DNA of 12,812 nucleotides from Neorhizobium sp. UBA7851 (GTDB taxonomy: Bacteria > Pseudomonadota > Alphaproteobacteria > Rhizobiales > Rhizobiaceae): assembly GCA_002500765.1 (NCBI GenBank), contig DLSX01000153.1:1-12812 (forward strand). The letters run 5' to 3'. Both the position numbers and the translations under genes were made by a program. Within the stretch, counting starts at the first letter, position 1; every line of letters starts with the position of its first letter. The notes beneath the pieces are model-generated. The model saw only the letters and a list, made by a program, of their open reading frames with translations. It made no database searches and had not been told where the DNA came from. Below are positions 7,384 through 12,812 of the stretch, in pieces.

Positions 7384-7682
7384 GACTTATCCCCGATAAG
7401 CGATCTCGCTTCCTCCGGGCCGGTCGCATGCAGCGTTATCCGGGCGGGAAAGCAAGGAGTTGATCCTGAACGAGGCGGACATTAGGAGCGCTCCACAACA
7501 GTGAGATGACAAAAATGTACACGTGTACATTTTTATCTCGGCGGCCTGTCGATCCGCGGAGACGTTATCTCGTATCCGGCTATCCTCTTGCAAAGCCGGT
7601 CTGAAACTATTCCGTTTTTGTTGTGCCGGTCGGGACGGAGCTGAAGTAGTCTTCGGCCAGCTTGAAGACCGGAACCTGTTCA
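7384..7682. promoter_or_regulatory. Divergent control region between the two transcription units
   Basis: About 300 bases without a credible gene separate the binding-protein start (minus) from the DmpA-family start (plus). It holds the 24-bp operator-like palindrome at 7511-7534. Reading the minus strand, a TTGTCA sits at the operator's downstream edge and could serve as a -35 element, but no convincing -10 follows at normal spacing. A perfect 10-bp palindrome GGAGCGCTCC lies at 7485-7494. On the plus side, two mutually exclusive small hairpins occur at 7640-7669, just before the DmpA start. Promoters are implied by the gene layout but I cannot place them exactly. Confidence 0.55.
7511..7534. 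promoter_or_regulatory. LacI-family operator candidate, perfect 24-bp palindrome
   Basis: The half-site AAAAATGTACAC is followed directly by its exact reverse complement, giving an even-length palindrome with a central CG. The core TGTACACGTGTACA matches the general LacI/GalR operator form (symmetric half-sites around a central CG). It lies 127 bases upstream of the binding-protein ATG and 148 bases from the divergent DmpA start. No second copy of the core was seen in the window. The obvious candidate ligand protein is the GDPD-LacI fusion, fifth gene of the operon, making this an autoregulatory site. The binding assignment is inference. Confidence 0.8.
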
Positions 7683-8732
<1,050 letters not shown>

Positions 8733-8762
8733 TCTTTTTCCATACAGTCCAACGGAGTTTTC

Positions 8763-9629
8763 ATGTCCGCCACAACGCCCCGCATCGTCTACCTGAACGG
8801 TGCCTTCCTGCCCGAGAACGAAGCCCATGTGTCGATCTTCGATCGCGGTTTTCTTTTTGGTGACGGCATCTATGAAGTCACGGCCGTGCTGGATGGAAAG
8901 CTGATCGACAGCCCGCTGCACATGACGCGTCTGGAGCGCAGCGTGCGCGAAATCGGCGGTCATCTGCCGATCTCGACCGATGAGATCGTTGCCATCGAAA
9001 AGCGTCTGGTCGAAGAGAACAAGCTCAATGAAGGCGTGATCTATCTGCAATACACGCGCGGTGCCGAAGATCGCAATTTCCTCTATTCGGAAGATCTTGA
9101 GCCGACGCTGCTTCTCTTCACGCAGGCGAAGACGCTGGAGCATGTTGCCGCCGTCGAAAAGGGCCTGAAGGTCAAGGTTGTGCCGGACCAGCGCTGGGAG
9201 CGCCGCGATATCAAGACCGTCTGCCTGTTGCCGCAGGTTCTGGCCAAGCGCATCGCAAAGGCAGAAGGTTGTGACGAGGCATGGATGGTCGAGGACGGTT
9301 TCGTCACCGAAGGTGCGTCGTCGACGGCCTATATCATCACCAATGACGACAAGATCGTCACGCGTGGCAATGGCAATGCCATCCTGCCGGGCTGCACGCG
9401 TTTGGCCGTGCTCGAACTTGCCCGCGAGCAGGGTCTGACCGTCGAGGAGCGTCTGTTCACCCCCGAGGAAGCCATGGCTGCCCGCGAGGCCTGCCTTACC
9501 AGTGCGTCCAATTTCATCGTGCCGATCACCTCGATCGACGGCAAGCCGGTCGGTGACGGCAAGCCGGGTGCGATGTTCAAGCGCTTGCGTGAACTCTACA
9601 TGGACAATGCCCGCCGCACGGCGGTCTGA
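8763..9629 (+). CDS. dat: D-amino-acid transaminase (PLP fold type IV)
   Basis: A 288-residue class IV aminotransferase. D-amino-acid transaminases move the amino group from a D-amino acid to a 2-oxo acid such as 2-oxoglutarate. The PLP lysine is K151 in RRDIKTVCLLPQVLAK, a motif characteristic of the D-specific branch. E183 in VTEGASS should contact the PLP ring nitrogen, and FDRGFLFGDGIYEV (26-39) is the family's N-terminal signature. In the loop that binds the carboxylate, canonical Bacillus-type enzymes have R-x-H; here it reads R104-N-F106, so the histidine is missing. This may reflect a rhizobial subfamily or altered specificity. GGAG lies 5 bases before the ATG. It sits behind the dmpA-like gene, consistent with using the D-residues that peptidases release. 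A short GC hairpin (9611-9624) overlaps its 3' end. A branched-chain or 4-amino-4-deoxychorismate lyase role is less likely. Confidence 0.9.
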   Translation: MSATTPRIVYLNGAFLPENEAHVSIFDRGFLFGDGIYEVTAVLDGKLIDSPLHMTRLERSVREIGGHLPISTDEIVAIEKRLVEENKLNEGVIYLQYTRGAEDRNFLYSEDLEPTLLLFTQAKTLEHVAAVEKGLKVKVVPDQRWERRDIKTVCLLPQVLAKRIAKAEGCDEAWMVEDGFVTEGASSTAYIITNDDKIVTRGNGNAILPGCTRLAVLELAREQGLTVEERLFTPEEAMAAREACLTSASNFIVPITSIDGKPVGDGKPGAMFKRLRELYMDNARRTAV

Positions 9630-9677
9630 GCGTTTTCCTCTTTGGCGGTTTCGCTTTTGCCGGAATTGCCCAAAGAA

Positions 9678-10562
9678 TCAGACGGCGGCTAATGTCTCCC
9701 ATATGCGTTTGACGATGGGCCGCCGGTTTTCCTTCGAGCGATATAGCCGGATCTCTACTGCGAGATCCCAGTCCTTTTCTGCGGCACGCACCAGGCGGCC
9801 GTCCGCCAGTTCCGCATTGGCAAGGCTTTCGGGCATCCATGCGAGGCCCCAGCCTGCAAGGACCATGCTCTTCAGACCGATCGAATGGCTGCCGACATGG
9901 ACGCGATTATCCGCCGGCAGGCGTGTCGCCAGAGCGCCGGCCATCAACTGGCCGAAGAACGACGTCTTCTGATAACTTACATGGGCGAAGCCCGGCTCGA
10001 CCCGATGCCGTGGCGCGCCGTCCTCATCCGGCGTGCTGACCGGGATGATCGTTTCGGCTCCAAGCGTATGGTACTCGAACTGCGGATCGAGCAGCATCGG
10101 CACATGCAGGTTCTGGTAGGTGAGCAGGAAATCGGAATCGCCGTCGATCAGCGAATTGAGATTTTCCTCCATGCTGCCGGAATCGGGCCGCATGTGAGAA
10201 ACGATCGGTCCGAGCTTCGTGCTCAGATTTGTCAGCCAGTCCGGGAAGAAGGTGAAAGAGAGTGTGTGGAGTGCCGTCAGCGTCACGGTGCGGGCGTCGT
10301 TGCCTTCCTCGTGCTGAAGGTTGCGGCGGGCCTGATACAGACCCTGCAGGGTCTGCTCGGCAATCGGAACGAAACGCTGGCCGGCTTCGGTAAGGCGTGA
10401 CGGATAGGTGGCGCGGTCGATCAGGCTGGTGCCGACCCAGGCTTCCAGCTGCCGGATGCGGCGGCTGAAGGCGGATTGGGTGACGTTGCGCTCGTCCGCC
10501 GCCTTGGAAAAATTCAGCGTCTGGGCGAGCGCCAGAAAATCCTCAAGCCATTTGACTTCCAC
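9678..10562 (-). CDS. LysR-family transcriptional regulator, HypT/YjiE-like
   Basis: A 294-residue LysR-type regulator. The N-terminal winged HTH is evident: VKWLEDFLALAQTLNFSKAA, then TQSAFSRRIRQLE (about 28-40), then a PBP2-like effector domain. The combination of KWLEDFLAL, AFSRRIRQLE, a glutamine/tyrosine-rich middle, and GWGLAWMPESL near 240-250 resembles HypT (YjiE/QseD). I chose GTG at 10562 because GGAG lies 6 bases upstream and MEVKWLEDFLALA is the usual LysR opening; a TTG at 10574 would add four residues and lie inside the inverted repeat. It converges on dat with 48 bases between, and follows the D-aminopeptidase gene by 108 bases on the same strand. It probably controls the D-peptide genes around it; its ligand is unknown. 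Confidence 0.93.
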   Translation of the reverse strand: MEVKWLEDFLALAQTLNFSKAADERNVTQSAFSRRIRQLEAWVGTSLIDRATYPSRLTEAGQRFVPIAEQTLQGLYQARRNLQHEEGNDARTVTLTALHTLSFTFFPDWLTNLSTKLGPIVSHMRPDSGSMEENLNSLIDGDSDFLLTYQNLHVPMLLDPQFEYHTLGAETIIPVSTPDEDGAPRHRVEPGFAHVSYQKTSFFGQLMAGALATRLPADNRVHVGSHSIGLKSMVLAGWGLAWMPESLANAELADGRLVRAAEKDWDLAVEIRLYRSKENRRPIVKRIWETLAAV

Positions 10563-10570
10563 AGCGAACT

Positions 10571-10602
10571 CCAATGCAAAACCGTCTGCGGTCCTGCATT
10601 GG
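10571..10602. promoter_or_regulatory. Nested inverted repeat over the LysR gene start
   Basis: Outer arms CCAATGCA (10571-10578) and TGCATTGG (10595-10602) are perfect 8-bp reverse complements. Inside them ACCG (10581-10584) and CGGT (10589-10592) pair around a TCTG loop, with only a two-base AA/CC mismatch between. On the LysR mRNA the outer arm ends in CATTGG, which includes the first bases of the GGAG ribosome site. As RNA the fold would hide that site; as DNA it could be an autoregulatory LysR operator. Confidence 0.55.
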
Positions 10603-10670
10603 TCCTATCGCGAGGAAAATGCAATCAGCAGATCCTGCTTTTGGAATTCGACGGTGTCAGTGGGTTGCCG

Positions 10671-12176
10671 TCACGCGCGGCTGTATTCGACCATTCTGGC
10701 ACGGGACAAAACCAGTTCGAGGCGGTTCTCGGACAGGACATGCAGGCAGACGCGTTTCGTCCAGGGACCGTCCTTCAGCGTGAAAAGGAATCGGCCGTTG
10801 CCGAGTGGCTCGAGCGGCATGCGGTGGCGGACGGGGCCGACGCCCATGACGACCGCATCGCAATTGATTTCGAAGGTGGCGCCCTCATCGGAAAACCAGC
10901 GGCCGGCTAGCGAGGCCGGAACGCCGGTATCGACGGCGGGCATAAGACGGCGGGCCGGATAGCCGATCTGCCCGGTTACCGTCGTTCCGTCCATCTTCAG
11001 GCGCAACGGAGAGGTCGCGGAGAAGGATGAGACATAACCGTCCTTGTCTTCATAGACGGCAGTATCGGCGTCAAGCCAGTTGACGCTCGAGCCCTTGACC
11101 TTGATCCAGAAAGGACCGGTCTCGGTGACGTAGAGGCCGTCGGTCAAGGCAGAGGAAACGGTGGGCAGGGCAAGGCCGAGCAGCGCTGCCATGGCCTCCT
11201 GGGCGATCTTGCTACCGTTGGTGTCCTCGCGGTTGGAGACGATGACGACACCGGTCTGGTTTGCCTGATCGAGCAGAAAATAGGTTTTGTAGCCGGGATG
11301 CGAGCCGCCGTGTCCGGTGAACTCGTGACCATCCAGCACCGTGCGGCAGATGCCGAGGCCGTAGCCGCTTTCGGTACCGTCCTTGAGGGCGCGGGGGGAG
11401 GCAAGGCGGGCAAGCGTGCCTGAGAAGGGCGCGTTTCCGGACAGCAGGAGGTGCAGCCAGTTGGCGAGGCTCGTGGCGCTACCGGTCATACTGCCGGAGG
11501 CGGATATATGCAGGCCGGCGGCCGAGAGCTGCCATTTTTCACCGTCGTGCCAGTAGCCGGGCACGAGGCCTGCGACGGCATCGTTCCAGACATCGGGGGC
11601 ATCGAGCGTGGCACCGGCTTGCGCACCGGCCTTGCGGATGAAGTCGCGGAAGAACAGACCCTTGCGTTCAAGTGCCATCTCGACCAGGCGATAGCCGGTG
11701 TTGGAATAGGAGACTTCGGTGCCGGCTTCGTAGTTCAGGCGCGTCTGGCGGGCGAGAAACTCCATCAGTGGGCAGGCCTTGGTTTCGGTATAGACCGAAA
11801 GGCCGAGAAGGGAGAGGCATTCGCGGGTGTCGGGCAGGCCGCCGCTCATGTCCAATGCGCGGGCGACCGTGACACTTGCCATCGGCTCCTGCAGCTCGGG
11901 CAGATGCTGGCCGAGCGTGTCGTCGAGGGAGATTGCTTCCGGGTGTGATAGGACCATCGCACAGAAAGCGTGCTTGGTGACGGAGGCGTAACGCACGACC
12001 GTATCGGCGCCGAAAGACGCCATGGTCGAGAGGCTTTCGACACCGCCAACCTCGGCAAAACGGATGCCGTTGGCGTCGAAGCCGATCACTGCACCACCGG
12101 GCTGGTCAGTGCCCCATGCGGCCGTGAATTTTTTCACGGCGTTCTGTGCTGCTTCCCAATTGGCTGCGATCGACAT
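10671..12176 (-). CDS. dap: D-aminopeptidase, DAP type (serine peptidase family S12)
   Basis: A 501-residue penicillin-recognising serine hydrolase resembling Ochrobactrum anthropi D-aminopeptidase (520 residues), which removes N-terminal D-Ala, D-Ser or Gly from peptides and amides. All three active-site motifs are present: S65-V-T-K68, Y157-S-N159, and H289-G-G. The catalytic domain covers about 1-335, and the remaining 165 residues fit the two beta-barrel domains of DAP. The C-terminal ARMVEYSRA echoes the DAP ending (ARGVEYRR). No signal peptide is seen, so it should act in the cytoplasm. The ATG has GGAG 8 bases upstream. The gene is downstream of a peptide-importer ATPase on the same strand, consistent with imported peptides being its substrate. 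Alternatives are a class C beta-lactamase-like esterase or a DD-peptidase; the missing export signal argues against both. A weak hairpin (10627-10639) lies after its stop. Confidence 0.85.
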   Translation of the reverse strand: MSIAANWEAAQNAVKKFTAAWGTDQPGGAVIGFDANGIRFAEVGGVESLSTMASFGADTVVRYASVTKHAFCAMVLSHPEAISLDDTLGQHLPELQEPMASVTVARALDMSGGLPDTRECLSLLGLSVYTETKACPLMEFLARQTRLNYEAGTEVSYSNTGYRLVEMALERKGLFFRDFIRKAGAQAGATLDAPDVWNDAVAGLVPGYWHDGEKWQLSAAGLHISASGSMTGSATSLANWLHLLLSGNAPFSGTLARLASPRALKDGTESGYGLGICRTVLDGHEFTGHGGSHPGYKTYFLLDQANQTGVVIVSNREDTNGSKIAQEAMAALLGLALPTVSSALTDGLYVTETGPFWIKVKGSSVNWLDADTAVYEDKDGYVSSFSATSPLRLKMDGTTVTGQIGYPARRLMPAVDTGVPASLAGRWFSDEGATFEINCDAVVMGVGPVRHRMPLEPLGNGRFLFTLKDGPWTKRVCLHVLSENRLELVLSRARMVEYSRA

Positions 12177-12210
12177 TTCGTTATCTCCAATGACGGGTCT
12201 GCCCTTTCCA

Positions 12211-12296
12211 CGTCATCCTCGGGCTTGTCCCGAGGATCTAAGCCCTCGCCATGTATTCGACGTGGTTAGATGCTCGGGACAAGCCCGAGCATGACG
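12211..12296. repeat. Palindromic twin-hairpin intergenic repeat
   Basis: Two 31-base arms (12211-12241 and 12266-12296) are reverse complements at 29 of 31 positions, separated by 24 bases. Each arm is itself a hairpin: ATCCTCGGG with CCCGAGGAT around CTTGT, and ATGCTCGGG with CCCGAGCAT around ACAAG. The two differences between arms are one base pair (C-G versus G-C) swapped on both sides, so pairing is kept. Elements built on CTCGGG-CTTGT-CCCGAG are widespread in alphaproteobacterial intergenic DNA. It fills most of the 141-base gap between the ATPase stop and the dap start, and could act as an mRNA 3' structure. Confidence 0.8.
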
Positions 12297-12317
12297 GAAG
12301 AGAAGTCAGACACTCCC

Positions 12318-12812
12318 TCAGGCCGGTTCTTCGAGCTCCACGCTCAAACTGCGCAATTCGCGGGTATGAGCGTGATTGACATTGCCTAACCTCAGGTCCT
12401 CGGCCGTGACTTGTTCAACCATGTGGCCATCGATCATCACACCGACCTCGATACAAAGATGGGTGATGACGCTGAGATTGTGGCTGACCATCACATAGGT
12501 GAGGTTCCGCTCGGAGCGCAGGTCGGCCAGAAGGTTGAGGATTTCCGCCTGAACCGAGACGTCGAGCGCCGAGGTCGGTTCGTCGAGCAGCAGCACTTCC
12601 GGTTCGGCGATCAGGGCGCGGGCGATTGCGACGCGCTGGCGCTGGCCGCCGGAAAGCTGGTGCGGATAACGGAAGCGCGCGGTCTGCGGCAGGGCAACGG
12701 CGGACAGCACTTTCGCGATGCGGTCGTCGATATTGTCCATGCCATGCACGAGCGGCAGTTCAGACAGGATACGGTCGATCGTCTGGCGCGGGTGCAGCGA
12801 ACCATAGGGGTC
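12318..12812 (-). CDS. Peptide ABC transporter ATPase, Dpp/OppF type, C-terminal part (start lies beyond the window)
   Basis: The last 164 codons of a nucleotide-binding subunit. The frame is open to the window edge, beginning at DPYGSLHPRQTI, the segment just after the Q-loop of DppF/OppF/GsiA-type ATPases. The signature LSGGQ is followed by RQRVAIARAL, Walker B VLLLDEP by TSALD, and the H-loop is in MVSHNLSV. The ending has the NHAHTREL stretch that corresponds to the HPYTREL of peptide-importer ATPases. Walker A is outside the window. The GTG at 12749 is internal, not a start. The neighbouring D-aminopeptidase downstream suggests that peptides carrying D-residues may be among the cargo; the rest of the transporter should lie to the right. 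Confidence 0.92.
   Translation of the reverse strand, partial: DPYGSLHPRQTIDRILSELPLVHGMDNIDDRIAKVLSAVALPQTARFRYPHQLSGGQRQRVAIARALIAEPEVLLLDEPTSALDVSVQAEILNLLADLRSERNLTYVMVSHNLSVITHLCIEVGVMIDGHMVEQVTAEDLRLGNVNHAHTRELRSLSVELEEPA

Noticed and set aside
5938..7485. A 515-codon open frame on the + strand opposite the binding-protein gene
   Set aside because: It is antisense to a clear signal-peptide-bearing transporter protein. Its composition is a mirror of GC-rich codon use and it shows no recognisable domain.
7485..7494. Perfect palindrome GGAGCGCTCC upstream of the binding-protein gene
   Set aside because: Only 10 bp and without a LacI-type centre; expected by chance a few times in this length of GC-rich DNA. 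Noted in the control region but not called as a site.
9611..9675. Possible terminators between dat and the LysR gene (CCGCC/GGCGG hairpin and CTTTGG/CCAAAG repeat)
   Set aside because: The first overlaps dat coding sequence with no adjacent T-run; the second has a 24-base loop. Neither is a convincing terminator.
10627..10639. AGCAG/CTGCT hairpin followed by T4, between dap and LysR
   Set aside because: A five-pair stem is weak, and the T-run is on the strand opposite to dap and LysR transcription.

Overview
The window looks like chromosomal DNA from an alphaproteobacterium of the Rhizobiales, probably Rhizobiaceae (Agrobacterium/Rhizobium type). This rests on the high GC, tightly coupled ABC-transporter operons, homologues of two peptidases best known from Ochrobactrum anthropi, and a palindromic intergenic repeat of a type common in these genomes. 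The assignment is inference; no species can be named from sequence alone.

Left edge (1-139): the last 21 bases of an initiator tRNA-fMet on the + strand, then a strong bidirectional hairpin terminator.

Operon A (minus strand, 7383 down to 140) is complete and self-contained. In transcription order it encodes a periplasmic solute-binding protein, a MalF-type permease with an unusually large extracytoplasmic domain, a MalG-type permease, a MalK/UgpC-type ATPase, a single polypeptide joining a glycerophosphodiester phosphodiesterase (GDPD) domain to a complete LacI-family repressor, and an inositol-monophosphatase-family phosphatase. Several junctions overlap or nearly abut (two TGATG overlaps). 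A perfect 24-bp palindrome of LacI-operator type lies upstream of the first gene, and a terminator follows the last. The logic suggests import of a phosphodiester, cleavage to a phosphomonoester, then dephosphorylation, with the repressor carried on the same chain as the cleaving enzyme. The general scheme resembles agrocinopine catabolism (AccF/AccG/AccR), but the transporter class differs. The actual substrate is unknown; a glycerophosphodiester such as glycerophosphoinositol is one guess.

Region B (7683-12812) looks like a D-amino-acid or D-peptide utilisation cluster. On the + strand are a DmpA-family (P1/S58) aminopeptidase and a D-amino-acid transaminase. On the minus strand are a HypT-like LysR regulator, a DAP-type D-aminopeptidase (S12), and at the right edge the C-terminal part of a Dpp/Opp-type peptide-importer ATPase. 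Together they suggest peptide import, cytoplasmic release of D-residues, and transamination to 2-oxo acids.

Notable non-coding signals are the 24-bp operator, a nested inverted repeat over the LysR translation start, an intercistronic hairpin between the binding-protein and permease genes, and a twin-hairpin repeat (12211-12296) whose arms differ by compensatory changes. The only gene-free stretch close to 300 bases is 7384-7682, the divergent control region. The other gaps are short and described below.
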